From Actinomycetales bacterium (GTDB taxonomy: Bacteria; Actinomycetota; Actinomycetes; Actinomycetales; Dermatophilaceae), in NCBI GenBank assembly GCA_002748155.1, contig PDRO01000005.1, forward strand, positions 169,800 through 233,799: a DNA stretch of 64,000 nt. The letters are read 5' to 3'. The position numbers were made by a program, and so were the translations under genes. Every line of letters begins with the position of its first letter. The first letter of the stretch is position 1. Below the pieces are notes generated by a model. The model was given only the letters and a program-made list of their open reading frames with translations. It searched no databases and was not told the origin of the DNA. Shown piece after piece: positions 17,917 through 26,131 of this stretch.

Positions 17917-17928
17917 TAGGGTGGGGGC
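17917..17928 (+). promoter_or_regulatory. Leaderless-type -10 element of the O-methyltransferase gene
   Basis: TAGGGT stands six bases before the ATG at 17929 with only G and C between and no Shine-Dalgarno sequence. Confidence 0.5.
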
Positions 17929-18561
17929 ATGACCGCCAATCGGGCCGCCAGTTGGAGCTACGCCGAGGAGTTCGTCGCCGAGGACGAGGTCACCGCTGCC
18001 GCCCGTCGGCGCGGGGAGCAGCTGGGGGCGACCCCGATCGGGGTTGCCGGGGGTAGCGCGCTCCGGATGCTCACCGGCTGTCTTGGCGCCCGTGCTGTCG
18101 TCGAGGTCGGCACCGGCGCCGGGGCGTCCGGCCTCTGGCTGCTTGGTGGAATGCCGCCCGACGGTGTGCTGACGACCATCGACATCTCGGCCGAACATCA
18201 GCGCGCCGCCAAAGACGCCTTCGCCGAAGCCGGCGTCGCCCATCAGCGCACTCGGGTGATCGCCGGTCCTGCACTCGATGTGCTGTCCCGGATGACCGAC
18301 GGCGCCTACGACCTGGTCTTCATCGACGGCGAGAAGTCCGAATACCCGGACTATGTCAAACAGGCCACCCGCCTGCTGCGGCGCGGCGGGGTGATGGCCC
18401 TGGACAACATGCTGTGGCAGGACCACGTCGCCGATCCGGCCGCCCGCGACGAGACCACCCGCACGCTACGCGAGTTGGGGAAGGCGCTGCGCGACGACGA
18501 CGCTTTCACCACCACTTTGCTGCCGGTCGGTGACGGCCTACTCGTCGCCGTCAAGAGCTGA
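17929..18561 (+). CDS. SAM-dependent O-methyltransferase (family 3)
   Basis: A 210-residue class I methyltransferase. The SAM-binding loop is VEVGTGAGASGLWLL, followed by LTTIDISAEHQRAAK, DLVFIDGEKSEYPDYV (metal-binding acidic residues) and VMALDNMLW, as in the caffeoyl-CoA/catechol O-methyltransferase family 3. The natural substrate is unknown. The gene is divergent from sigE, as in mycobacteria, and starts at an ATG placed six bases after TAGGGT. Confidence 0.9.
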   Translation: MTANRAASWSYAEEFVAEDEVTAAARRRGEQLGATPIGVAGGSALRMLTGCLGARAVVEVGTGAGASGLWLLGGMPPDGVLTTIDISAEHQRAAKDAFAEAGVAHQRTRVIAGPALDVLSRMTDGAYDLVFIDGEKSEYPDYVKQATRLLRRGGVMALDNMLWQDHVADPAARDETTRTLRELGKALRDDDAFTTTLLPVGDGLLVAVKS

Positions 18562-18577
18562 CACCGCACGACAAAGC

Positions 18578-18600
18578 CCCCGGACCCACTCGGCCCGGGG
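18578..18600. terminator. GC-rich hairpin between convergent genes
   Basis: CCCCGG at 18578-18583 pairs with CCGGGG at 18595-18600 around an 11-base loop, between the stop codons of the O-methyltransferase and DUF3117 genes. No T-tract follows, so termination is inferred from position. Confidence 0.4.
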
Positions 18601-18623
18601 ACCCGGTGAGGCTGCTGGAGGAG

Positions 18624-18797
18624 TCAGGGGACGCCGTCACACCCTTGGATCGTGTCGCGCAGGGCCGCCGCCTCGTCCGGGGTCATCTCGACCACCAGAC
18701 GCCCGCCACCCTCGAGGGGCATCCGCAGGACGATGCCGCGACCCTCCTTGGTGACCTCCAACGGACCGTCACCGGTCCTTGGCTTCATTGCCGCCAT
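18624..18797 (-). CDS. DUF3117 small protein
   Basis: A 57-residue protein beginning MAAMKPRTGDGPLEVTKEGR and ending TIQGCDGVP, the full length of the highly conserved actinobacterial DUF3117 family. In mycobacteria it lies in the same sigE-dapE interval. AGGAAGGGG precedes the ATG at 18797. The compact sequence alternates charged and hydrophobic residues (GIVLRMPLEGGGRLVVEMT), suggesting a small beta-rich fold. No biochemical function is known. It converges with the O-methyltransferase gene across a GC-rich hairpin. Confidence 0.92.
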   Translation of the reverse strand: MAAMKPRTGDGPLEVTKEGRGIVLRMPLEGGGRLVVEMTPDEAAALRDTIQGCDGVP

Positions 18798-18938
18798 GGG
18801 GTTTCCCCTTCCTCGGAACGCGGTCGACGCGCACCCACGGGAGACGGGCGCGCCAGCCTTGCCGCCCCATTATCCCAGGGCATGGCGCCGCGAGGAAATC
18901 ACCACGGGCGACTTGTGTCCAGCCGACCGGGTCGACGG

Positions 18939-20165
18939 TCACGGCGCCCAGTCCGAAGGTGGGGTGAAGTGCCACAACGCGGCGATCCATTCCCATTGCC
19001 ACCACAGGAAAACCGGGGCCAGCCACAACCAACGGATGCCGGTCGGCACCCACCTGGGCCGTTGCCCACGTGACGCCAGTCCGAGCAGCACCGCAAGGTA
19101 AGGGAACATCGGCAATAGGTAGCGCGGGGTGCTCGTACCCGGGCCTTGCACCGCCATGCTGTACGCGGCATACGCGACCGGCCACACCCGCACGACCGGC
19201 CCGAGACGCACGGCCCACGGCCCAGCCATGCCGGCGACGATCCCGACGACGACTGCCAGCACCAGCCACGGCCCCCATTCACCGAGATACCATCGCGGCG
19301 TGTCCAGCCAAGGCTGGACGAAGCGCACCTCGCCGGTGGCCGACCAGGCACCCATCGTCGCGACATATCCCCCGGGCTCTCCGGTGCCCATCCACACCAG
19401 GGCCGGCCACAACAACCCGGCCACGACGCACCCGGCGAGCGCGGCGAGCATCCTGAACCGCTCACCACGCGCGACCGGCTCGGTGGCCCGCCGTCGCCAT
19501 CGCAGCCACAGTGCGACTGCAGAGACGATCGCCAGCGGGACGGCGATCGGCCGAGACACCCCGACAAGGACGGCGAGCGCGGTCGCGACCAACCACCGTT
19601 CCCGGCGCAGCACCAGCAGATAGCCACAGATCAGCAGCATCGCCAACGACTCGGTGTATGCGACTTGCAGCACGGGAGAGCTGGGGAAGACGGCATACAA
19701 GGACAGGACAAGCAGCGCCCCGACCCGGCCGATCGACTCCCGCATGAGTTGGGCCAGCAGCACCGCGGCACCGAAACCGAATAGCAACGCCAGGGTGGAG
19801 CCGACAACGGCGAACGGCAGCCCGGTGACCGCCATGACCGCCCGGGACAGCATCGGGAAGAGCGGATAGAAGGCCCACGCGTTCTGCATCACCTGCCCAG
19901 AGGTATCCCGGGGCAGCGTGTCGGGGTAGCCATCACTGGCGATCCGCGCATACCACTGGCCGTCCCACAGCGTCGTGAAACCCCAGTAGCCGACCGTCTG
20001 GTTATCGGTCATCGCCGACGGTGCCTGCGAACCGGAAACGACCGCCAGCATCACACCGGTCAACACCCTGGTCACCGCGTAGAGAGCGACCACCTGCACG
20101 ACGAAGCGACCGCCCAGAACCCGGTCCAAGAGCGCCTCGGTGCGGGGGAAGACGATCGCCGCCAT
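18939..20165 (-). CDS. PIG-V/GT-C-like integral membrane mannosyltransferase
   Basis: The 408-residue polytopic membrane protein has about ten hydrophobic helices. Near the N-terminus the segment TTLWDGQWYARIASDGYP carries the DGxWY motif of the PIG-V (GPI mannosyltransferase 2) GT-C family, and AFYPLFPMLSRAVMAVTG is another family block. In actinobacteria such enzymes use polyprenyl-phosphate-mannose to glycosylate lipids or proteins at the outer face of the membrane. The ATG at 20165 follows TAGGCT by seven bases. The open frame extends 70 codons further upstream but without homology. Confidence 0.85.
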   Translation of the reverse strand: MAAIVFPRTEALLDRVLGGRFVVQVVALYAVTRVLTGVMLAVVSGSQAPSAMTDNQTVGYWGFTTLWDGQWYARIASDGYPDTLPRDTSGQVMQNAWAFYPLFPMLSRAVMAVTGLPFAVVGSTLALLFGFGAAVLLAQLMRESIGRVGALLVLSLYAVFPSSPVLQVAYTESLAMLLICGYLLVLRRERWLVATALAVLVGVSRPIAVPLAIVSAVALWLRWRRRATEPVARGERFRMLAALAGCVVAGLLWPALVWMGTGEPGGYVATMGAWSATGEVRFVQPWLDTPRWYLGEWGPWLVLAVVVGIVAGMAGPWAVRLGPVVRVWPVAYAAYSMAVQGPGTSTPRYLLPMFPYLAVLLGLASRGQRPRWVPTGIRWLWLAPVFLWWQWEWIAALWHFTPPSDWAP

Positions 20166-20178
20166 GGTGGCGAGCCTA
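20166..20178 (-). promoter_or_regulatory. Leaderless-type -10 element of the PIG-V-like gene
   Basis: On the minus strand TAGGCT is followed by seven bases and the ATG at 20165. Confidence 0.5.
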
Positions 20179-20253
20179 CTCAGCGCGCCACCATCGGTTG
20201 ACCGTTCGCCCGGACAGCCCGCTGACCACCCCGGCGTTAACAAACGTGACCGG

Positions 20254-20646
20254 TCAGCCCTCGTCCACGGCTCGCGGATCGGATAGTGCGGCACGTGGCT
20301 CAGGCGTCTCAGAAGCCTTAGTGACCTTAGGGTCTTCAGGAACCTCGGGAGACTCGGTGGGCCCCGGCGCGGCACGATGAGACAACCACTCGACTTGTCC
20401 GTGCAGCACGTCGATCTCGCGCACGAGCCGGTCGATAACTTCGTCGACTTGGTCCATCCGATAGCCCCGGAGGGCAGTGTCGATCCGCAACGCGTCCAGG
20501 TCGTCGGAGGTCAGCCGGTCGGAGGGCAAAGGCAGATAGGACAGTGGAGCAGTCGGGTCGGCCAGTGATCCGTCGATCCGGCCCAGCATCGCAGCCGCGG
20601 TCACCCCGATCAGGACCACTGCGAGCAGCAGGACCAGCCACATCAT
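20254..20646 (-). CDS. DivIVA-domain membrane protein
   Basis: A 130-residue protein with one N-terminal membrane helix (WLVLLLAVVLIGVTAAAML), a DivIVA-like segment (RIDTALRGYRMDQVDEVIDRLVREIDVL) and a disordered, acidic, proline-rich tail. The GYRMDQVDE pattern is the DivIVA/Wag31 N-terminal signature that recognises negatively curved membrane or cell-pole sites. It begins 4 bases inside the LOG gene, so the two are coupled. Two ATG codons in tandem leave the start uncertain by one residue. A role at the cell pole is inferred from the domain. Confidence 0.8.
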   Translation of the reverse strand: MMWLVLLLAVVLIGVTAAAMLGRIDGSLADPTAPLSYLPLPSDRLTSDDLDALRIDTALRGYRMDQVDEVIDRLVREIDVLHGQVEWLSHRAAPGPTESPEVPEDPKVTKASETPEPRAALSDPRAVDEG

Positions 20647-21482
20647 GGTGCCGCCTCCTGGTTGATCTCGTCAGCGTCGTTGATCTCGTCAGCGTCGTTG
20701 ATCTCGTCAGCGTCGACGACGAACCTCACGGCCTCGTCGACATCGTCGGTGACCAACACCCGGGTCAGGTCTGCGGCGGTGATGGTCCCGGAACTCACGA
20801 GCGTGTCCCGCATCCACGCCACCAAGCCCGACCAGTAGTCGACCCCGAGCAGCACGATCGGGAAGGCCGTGACCCTGCCCGTCTGCGCCAGGGTCAATGC
20901 CTCGAAGAGCTCATCGAGAGTGCCCCACCCTCCGGGCAAGGCGATGAACCCTCGCGAGTACTTGACGAACATCGTCTTGCGCACGAAGAAATAGCGGAAG
21001 TTGACGGCCAGGTCGACGTAGTCGTTGAGGCCGGGCTCGAGGGGCAGCTCGATGCCCAGCCCGACCGACGTTCCGCCCGCCTCCCACGCACCCTTGTTGG
21101 CCGCCTCCATCAGGCCGGGACCCCCGCCGGTGATCACGGCGAATCCGGCCTCGGCCAGGGCTCGCCCGACGTGCACACCTAGCTCGTATGCCGGATTCCC
21201 AGGGCCCAACTGCGCGGAACCGAAAACACCGATCGCCGGTCCAAGCTCGGCCAGCGCGCCGAAACCTTCGACGAACTCGGATTGGATCCGCATGACCCGC
21301 CACGGGTCGGTATGTAGCCAATCGGCGGCTCCGCGGCTGTCGAGCAGCCGCTGGTCGGTGCTCGTCGCAGGGACTTGCGCACGCCGGAGGGTCACCGGGC
21401 CTTTGCGGTATTCACCGTGTCGGTTGCCCCCCCGTGGCCGAGTCGGGCCATCGGGTTGCGCCGGGGTCACGGAACTGCTCAC
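20643..21482 (-). CDS. TIGR00730 (LOG-type) Rossmann-fold phosphoribohydrolase
   Basis: The 279-residue protein has the LOG/lysine decarboxylase-like signature: GVFGSAQLGPG, VITGGGPGLMEAANKGA and ALPGGWGTLDELFEALT, with the PGGxGTxxE motif complete. Family members release nucleobases from nucleoside 5'-monophosphates, including cytokinin ribotides. The C-terminus ends in three exact copies of the hexapeptide DADEIN, encoded by an 18-bp tandem repeat. The GTG at 21482 follows TAGCGT by six bases. The gene is coupled to the DivIVA-like gene downstream, and dapE lies just upstream, an order conserved in actinobacteria. Confidence 0.9.
   Translation of the reverse strand: MSSSVTPAQPDGPTRPRGGNRHGEYRKGPVTLRRAQVPATSTDQRLLDSRGAADWLHTDPWRVMRIQSEFVEGFGALAELGPAIGVFGSAQLGPGNPAYELGVHVGRALAEAGFAVITGGGPGLMEAANKGAWEAGGTSVGLGIELPLEPGLNDYVDLAVNFRYFFVRKTMFVKYSRGFIALPGGWGTLDELFEALTLAQTGRVTAFPIVLLGVDYWSGLVAWMRDTLVSSGTITAADLTRVLVTDDVDEAVRFVVDADEINDADEINDADEINQEAAP
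20661..20714. repeat. 18-bp tandem repeat, three perfect copies
   Basis: gttgatctcgtcagcgtc occurs three times without a mismatch (20661-20678, 20679-20696, 20697-20714). On the minus strand it encodes DADEIN three times at the C-terminus of the LOG-type protein and keeps the frame. Confidence 0.95.
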
Positions 21483-21494
21483 GCGGCCACGCTA
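21483..21494 (-). promoter_or_regulatory. Leaderless-type -10 element of the LOG-type gene
   Basis: On the minus strand TAGCGT stands six bases before the GTG at 21482. It overlaps the last codon of dapE. Confidence 0.5.
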
Positions 21495-22604
21495 CCCGCG
21501 CAGCCAGCGCAGCAACGCGGCTTCGACACCGAGATACTGCCGCACCGGTGCGCGCTCGTCGTCACGGTGAGCCAAGACCGGGTCGCCCGGTCCGAAATTG
21601 ACCGCCGGGACGCCGAGCCGGGAGAACCGTGCCACGTCGGTCCATCCTTGTTTGGCCTGCACCGGCAAGCCCAGCGTGGCGACGAGTTCGCGAGCAGCCG
21701 GTAGATGCAGACCCGGCCTGGCTCCGCCGACGTTGTCGACGACGGTGACCTCGAACCCGGCGAAGACCTCTCGGACGTGAGCTTCGGCGGCTGCCTCGTC
21801 GAGGTCGGGGGCGTAACGGTAGTTCACTGTGACGACGCACGAGTCGGGGATGACGTTCGTGGCCTGTCCCCCGGTGATCAAGACGGCCTCCAGGGACTCC
21901 GGGTAGTCGAGGTCGTCGATCCGCACCGTTCGCGCGCGGTATGCCGTGAGCCGGGTCAACACCTCGGCGGCGTCGTGGATCGCATTGTGCCCCATCCACG
22001 GTCGCGCTGAGTGGGCAGCGACTCCGGTCGTGCGGACCTCGGCGCGCAAGGTGCCTTTACAGCCACCTTCCACGATGCCGGCAGTGGGTTCCAGAAGGAC
22101 GGCAAGCTCGGCCTGCAGCCAATCGGGGCGAGACCGCGCGATCCGGCCTAGGCCGTTACGTGCGGCGTCGACTTCTTCGTTGTCGTAGAACACGAAGGTG
22201 ACGTCCCGAGTCGGCTCAGGCACCTGTGCGGCTAGGCGCAGCATGACCGCCACCCCGCCCTTCATGTCGACGGTGCCTCGGCCGACGAGGTGCTCGATGC
22301 CGTCATGGACCACTCGGCGGGTCGGCAGGTTGGGCTGTCGCGCCAACGGCACGGTATCGAGATGGCCGGCCAGCACCACGCGCTGCGTCCGGCCGAGATC
22401 GGTGCGGGCCAGCACGGCATCGCCGTCACGCTCGATGTGCAGCTGCGGCAGTATCCGTAGCGCCGCTTCGACGGCGTCGGCGAGGCGGGCCTCGGAGCCG
22501 CTGACCGACTCGATGTCACAGATGTCGGCGGTCAGGGAAACGACATCCCGGGTCAGGTCGAGGGTGATCTGGCCGCGGGGCGGAGGAACACGGTCCGAAG
22601 GCAC
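21492..22604 (-). CDS. dapE: Succinyl-diaminopimelate desuccinylase
   Basis: A 370-residue M20 peptidase-family enzyme of the lysine/diaminopimelate pathway, converting N-succinyl-LL-DAP to LL-DAP for peptidoglycan. Metal and catalytic motifs are LAGHLDTVPLA, GRGTVDMKGGVAV (Asp ligand) and FVFYDNEEVDA (Glu-Glu pair); the terminal histidine region is not resolved by eye. Length matches actinobacterial DapE. GTG 22604 is placed six bases after TAGGCT. dapD and dapC lie 15-20 kb away, separated from dapE by a catabolic region. Confidence 0.92.
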   Translation of the reverse strand: MPSDRVPPPRGQITLDLTRDVVSLTADICDIESVSGSEARLADAVEAALRILPQLHIERDGDAVLARTDLGRTQRVVLAGHLDTVPLARQPNLPTRRVVHDGIEHLVGRGTVDMKGGVAVMLRLAAQVPEPTRDVTFVFYDNEEVDAARNGLGRIARSRPDWLQAELAVLLEPTAGIVEGGCKGTLRAEVRTTGVAAHSARPWMGHNAIHDAAEVLTRLTAYRARTVRIDDLDYPESLEAVLITGGQATNVIPDSCVVTVNYRYAPDLDEAAAEAHVREVFAGFEVTVVDNVGGARPGLHLPAARELVATLGLPVQAKQGWTDVARFSRLGVPAVNFGPGDPVLAHRDDERAPVRQYLGVEAALLRWLRG

Positions 22605-22616
22605 TGCGTCAGCCTA
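22605..22616 (-). promoter_or_regulatory. Leaderless-type -10 element of dapE
   Basis: On the minus strand TAGGCT stands six bases before the GTG at 22604. Confidence 0.5.
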
Positions 22617-22631
22617 GTTCGGGATAGCGAC

Positions 22632-22675
22632 GACGCTGCCATGGAGGGTCACATCGACCTCTCCATGGCAGCGTC
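22632..22675 (-). terminator. Perfect 15-bp stem-loop after actP
   Basis: GACGCTGCCATGGAG (22632-22646) and CTCCATGGCAGCGTC (22661-22675) are exact reverse complements around a 14-base loop, between the stop of actP and the start of dapE. The right arm is partly repeated at 22681-22691 (ggcagcgtcag), next to the actP stop, so an alternative pairing is possible. No T-tract is seen. Confidence 0.7.
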
Positions 22676-22687
22676 AGATCGGCAGCG

Positions 22688-24253
22688 TCAGTGAGCTGAG
22701 GCTCGATGCTCCGGTGGGACGTAGTCCGGGTCGTAGGGATCGACGCCGGTGACGGCCTGGATCCGCATCCGGTCGAAGGTCTCGTTGGCCTTGGCCAAGG
22801 ACTCCCCCTTCGGCTGGGTCGCCAATGACACCAGCCACATGGTGAGGAATCCGACCGGGATCGAGATGATTCCGGGAGCGGTGATCGGGATGAGATCGAA
22901 GAAGGTCGGGCTCAGGATGATCATGCCGACCGACAAGGACAGCCCGGCCACCATGCCGTAGAACACCCCCTGCGAGGTCACCCTGCGCCAGTAGATCGTG
23001 CCGAGAATCGCCGGCAGGTTGGCGCTGGCACTGACCGTGATTGCCAAGGTCGCGAGGAAGGCCACGTTGAACTGTTCCACCGCGAGGCTGATGAGCAACG
23101 AGACGACCACGGCGCCGACGGTCGCGACACGGGCCACGGTGAGCTGCTGCTTGGGCCCGACCCGGCCTTGTTTGAGCAGTTTCGTGTAGAGGTCGTGTGC
23201 GACCGCCCCGCTGGTGGCGATGACCAGGCCCGACAGTGCCGCGAGGATCGTGGCAAACGCGACCGCCGACACGAACGACAGCAATAGGTCACCGCCGAGC
23301 ACCTTGGCCAACTCGGGCATGGCCAGGTTGCCGCCACCGCCGAGACCCGCGCGGCCGTTCTCGACGAGCAGCATCGCACCGTATCCGAGCACCGGCAGGA
23401 AGATGAGGAAGCCGGCGAAGATCCAGATCGCGGTGACCGCCGATGTGCGCGCTTCGTCCGAGTTGCGGACGGTGAGGAAGCGAATCATCACGTGCGGCAA
23501 TCCGAGGACACCGATGGTCACCCCGAGGATGAGCGAGAACTGGTTGATCTGTTGGATCAACCCGGGCCGAGCCGGCTCCAGGGCTGCGGGCGGGTTGGCT
23601 GCGGTGGCGTCAGCGGCTTGACGGAACAACTCCAATGGGTTCCACCCGAAGTTGTTGAGCACGAGCAGGATCAGGATCATCCCGCAGGCCAGCAGGATGG
23701 CTGTCTTGACGATCTGGATGTACGTCGTGGCGAGCATGCCCCCGAACAAGGTATAGATCGCCGTAAGCAGTCCGATGATCGCAGCTGCCGCCCAGTATTC
23801 GATCCCGAAGAGCAGCTTGATGAGCACGGCCGCACCGACGAATTGGGCCACGATGTAGATGAGCGAGAGGAAAACCGAGGACATCGCGATCGCGCCTCGG
23901 ACGTTGGCGGCCGGGAACCGACGGGCCAGGACGTCGCCGAGGGTGAACTGGCCGAGGTTTCGGAGCGGCTCCGCGACCAGCAGCATGGCCAGCAGGTAGG
24001 CGATGGGGATGTACACCGCGTAGTAGAAGCCGTTGAAGCCCAGCATCGCGATGGCGCCAGTTGTGCCCAGGAAGGTGGCGGCCGAGATGAAGTCGCCCGC
24101 GATGGCGATGCCGTTCTGTCGACCGGTGATGTGCCCTGAGGCAACCAGGTGGCTACCAACCGACTTGTTGCGTTTGCCCGCCCAGTAGGTGATGTAAAGG
24201 GTGACGCCGACGAGCACCACGAAGATGACCGCAGCTGTAGGACTGATATTCAC
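22688..24253 (-). CDS. actP: Solute:sodium symporter (acetate permease-like)
   Basis: A 521-residue SSS-family transporter with about 13 membrane helices. The N-terminus (YWAGKRNKSVGSHLVASGHITGRQNGIAIAGDFISAATFLG) carries the sodium-site pattern of ActP/cation-acetate symporters, and LLTAIYTLFGGMLATTYIQIVKT is another family block. It probably imports acetate or other short monocarboxylates with Na+ or H+. Its ATG overlaps the end of the DUF485 gene (ATGA), the standard yjcH-actP pair. It lies next to phenylacetate genes and may feed small acids to the same acyl-CoA metabolism, which is inference. Confidence 0.9.
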   Translation of the reverse strand: MNISPTAAVIFVVLVGVTLYITYWAGKRNKSVGSHLVASGHITGRQNGIAIAGDFISAATFLGTTGAIAMLGFNGFYYAVYIPIAYLLAMLLVAEPLRNLGQFTLGDVLARRFPAANVRGAIAMSSVFLSLIYIVAQFVGAAVLIKLLFGIEYWAAAAIIGLLTAIYTLFGGMLATTYIQIVKTAILLACGMILILLVLNNFGWNPLELFRQAADATAANPPAALEPARPGLIQQINQFSLILGVTIGVLGLPHVMIRFLTVRNSDEARTSAVTAIWIFAGFLIFLPVLGYGAMLLVENGRAGLGGGGNLAMPELAKVLGGDLLLSFVSAVAFATILAALSGLVIATSGAVAHDLYTKLLKQGRVGPKQQLTVARVATVGAVVVSLLISLAVEQFNVAFLATLAITVSASANLPAILGTIYWRRVTSQGVFYGMVAGLSLSVGMIILSPTFFDLIPITAPGIISIPVGFLTMWLVSLATQPKGESLAKANETFDRMRIQAVTGVDPYDPDYVPPEHRASAH

Positions 24254-24546
24254 GAGCGGACCTCGTCCTGGATATGACGGTAAGCCGCCTCGATCTGGGC
24301 GATCCTGCGTCGGTAGTACGTCGTGAGACCGACCACGAGGAAGAACAAGCAGAACGCATAAAGGTACGCAACACTAAGCCCGGATACGACTTCCCCGTCC
24401 ATGACGGACGTGAAGTTCGTGAGCAGCTGCTGCGTCCAGTACGCGACAACAGTAATGCCGACCAGGAGCGTGACGAGTCGGCGTCGAGCGGCCGCCAATT
24501 CCTCGTATGCCTTTAGGTCGAACCCGTCCGCGGGCGTCGACGACAT
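24250..24546 (-). CDS. DUF485 (YjcH-like) membrane protein
   Basis: The 98-residue protein has two membrane helices (RLVTLLVGITVVAYWTQQLL and GLSVAYLYAFCLFFLVVGLTT) with a short charged C-terminus containing YYRRRIAQIEAAYRHIQ. DUF485 proteins are always found immediately before ActP-type symporters, as here with a 4-base overlap, and are thought to help the symporter. The promoter region is unusually AT-rich and carries two TGTACA palindromes 21 bp apart. Confidence 0.9.
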   Translation of the reverse strand: MSSTPADGFDLKAYEELAAARRRLVTLLVGITVVAYWTQQLLTNFTSVMDGEVVSGLSVAYLYAFCLFFLVVGLTTYYRRRIAQIEAAYRHIQDEVRS

Positions 24547-24564
24547 GTATTTCGTCCTTTCCTA

Positions 24565-24591
24565 TGTACACCTATATGTATTACTTGTACA
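24565..24591. promoter_or_regulatory. Two TGTACA palindromes upstream of DUF485-actP
   Basis: TGTACA occurs at 24565-24570 and at 24586-24591, each followed by C. The centres are 21 bp apart, two helical turns, within an AT-rich stretch only 20-45 bases before the ATG at 24546. This spacing fits cooperative binding by a dimeric regulator. The regulator is not known. Confidence 0.45.
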
Positions 24592-24636
24592 CGCTTTGGC
24601 AATACTCGTGAAAGCAAGGGATCGTACACACAAACG

Positions 24637-24664
24637 CCTGGGGGCGCGTGCTCGCGCCCCCAGG
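24637..24664 (-). terminator. Strong terminator after paaK
   Basis: CCTGGGGGCGCG (24637-24648) pairs perfectly with CGCGCCCCCAGG (24653-24664) around a 4-base loop. It stands 27 bases after the paaK stop, and on the minus strand a T-rich run (GTTTGTGT) follows. It separates the phenylacetate operon from DUF485-actP. Confidence 0.8.
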
Positions 24665-24690
24665 GATGTGCCAAGAACTAGACCTGGCGT

Positions 24691-25995
24691 CTATTTGTTG
24701 CGTTCGTCGATGAGGTGCTTGGCCTTGCCGATGGAGCGCTCCATGCTGCCGGGCTTGAGCACGTTGACCCCGACGGATACGCCGATGACATCCTTGATCC
24801 GCTGGACGACCTGCTTGGCCAGGGTCTCGTAGTGCTTCTCTTCGGGCTCCGGACGGGCCTCGACGTGCACATCGAGGGCATCCATGCGGCCTTTGCTGTA
24901 GAGCTTGAGCTGGTAGAAAGCGGTCAGGCCGGGGATGCTCATAAGGATCTCCTCGACCTGGCTTGGGAACATGTTGACGCCACGCAGGATGATCATGTCG
25001 TCGCTGCGTCCGGTGATCTTCTCGATCCGCCGCATCGAGCGCGCCGTGCCCGGCAGCAGCCGGGTGATGTCGCGGGTGCGGTACCGGATGACCGGGAAAG
25101 CTTCCTTGCTCAACGACGTGAAGACCAGCTCGCCCTGGTCGCCGTCCTCCAGCACTTCGCCGGTGTCCGGGTCGATGATCTCTGGGTAGAAGTGGTCCTC
25201 CCAGACGTGCAGGCCATCCTTGGTCTCGACGCACTCGTTGGCTACCCCGGGGCCGACCACCTCGGTCAACCCGTAGATGTCGACGGCATGCATGTCCAGC
25301 TTCTGTTCCATCTCACGCCGCATGTCCTCGGTCCACGGCTCGGCGCCGAAGACACCGACCTTCATCGAGGTCTGGGCCGGGCTCATGCCGTGGCGTTCCA
25401 TCTCGTCGAGGATGGTCATCATGTAGGATGGCGTCACGACGATGACGTCGGGCTTGAAGTCCTGGATGAGCTGCAACTGCTTCTCGGTGTTGCCGCCACC
25501 CATCGGAATGATCGCGCAACCGAGCTTCTCCGAGCCGTAGTGCAGTCCGAGGCCGCCGGTGAAAAGCCCGTAACCGTAAGAGTTGTGGATCTTCATCCCC
25601 GGTTTGACACCGGCTGCCCGCAGCGAACGGGCCACACAGGTCGACCACATGTCGAGATCGTTCGCGGTATAGCCGGCGACGATCGGTTTGCCGGTAGTGC
25701 CACTCGAGGCATGAATCCGCCGGACCTGGTCCATCGGCACCGCGAACATCCCGAAGGGATAGGTGTCGCGCAGGTCGGTCTTGACCGTGAAGGGGAAGCG
25801 CCCGAGGTCGGAGAGCTGTTTGCAGTCGTCGGGGTGCACCCCGGCCTTGTCGAAGCGCTCCTGGTAAAGCGGGACGTTCTTGTACACGTGGTGCAACGAC
25901 CACTTCAGCCGCTCGAGCTGTAGCTCAGCTATCTCCTTGCGGGAGGCTTTCTCGATCGGCTCGAGTTCGGAGTCCTTGGGCGTGAGGTCCAGCAT
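24691..25995 (-). CDS. paaK: Phenylacetate-CoA ligase
   Basis: A 434-residue adenylating enzyme that activates phenylacetate to phenylacetyl-CoA with ATP, the first step of the hybrid aerobic pathway. The AMP-binding P-loop is HASSGTTGKPIVAGYT. Further PaaK blocks are NSYGYGLFTGGLGLHYG, DIYGLTEVVGPGVANEC and RSDDMIILRGVNMFPSQVEE. The length is normal for PaaK. It lies 136 bases downstream of the thiolase gene on the same strand and is probably the last gene of the paaABCDE-thiolase-paaK run, ended by the hairpin at 24637-24664. Confidence 0.95.
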   Translation of the reverse strand: MLDLTPKDSELEPIEKASRKEIAELQLERLKWSLHHVYKNVPLYQERFDKAGVHPDDCKQLSDLGRFPFTVKTDLRDTYPFGMFAVPMDQVRRIHASSGTTGKPIVAGYTANDLDMWSTCVARSLRAAGVKPGMKIHNSYGYGLFTGGLGLHYGSEKLGCAIIPMGGGNTEKQLQLIQDFKPDVIVVTPSYMMTILDEMERHGMSPAQTSMKVGVFGAEPWTEDMRREMEQKLDMHAVDIYGLTEVVGPGVANECVETKDGLHVWEDHFYPEIIDPDTGEVLEDGDQGELVFTSLSKEAFPVIRYRTRDITRLLPGTARSMRRIEKITGRSDDMIILRGVNMFPSQVEEILMSIPGLTAFYQLKLYSKGRMDALDVHVEARPEPEEKHYETLAKQVVQRIKDVIGVSVGVNVLKPGSMERSIGKAKHLIDERNK

Positions 25996-26131
25996 CGATG
26001 GTCCTTCCGAAGCGGTCGGCGGGGCGCCGGGTTAAGCGGTCACGGGTAATTGGGCACTTGCAAAGCAGCACGACAGATCCCTGGTTGTCCACATCCAACA
26101 CCACATCACCGGGCGTCAGGCGGGACTGAGG

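Noticed and set aside
24715..25923. 402-codon open frame on the plus strand
   Set aside because: Antisense to paaK, with histidine- and aspartate-rich low-complexity translation.
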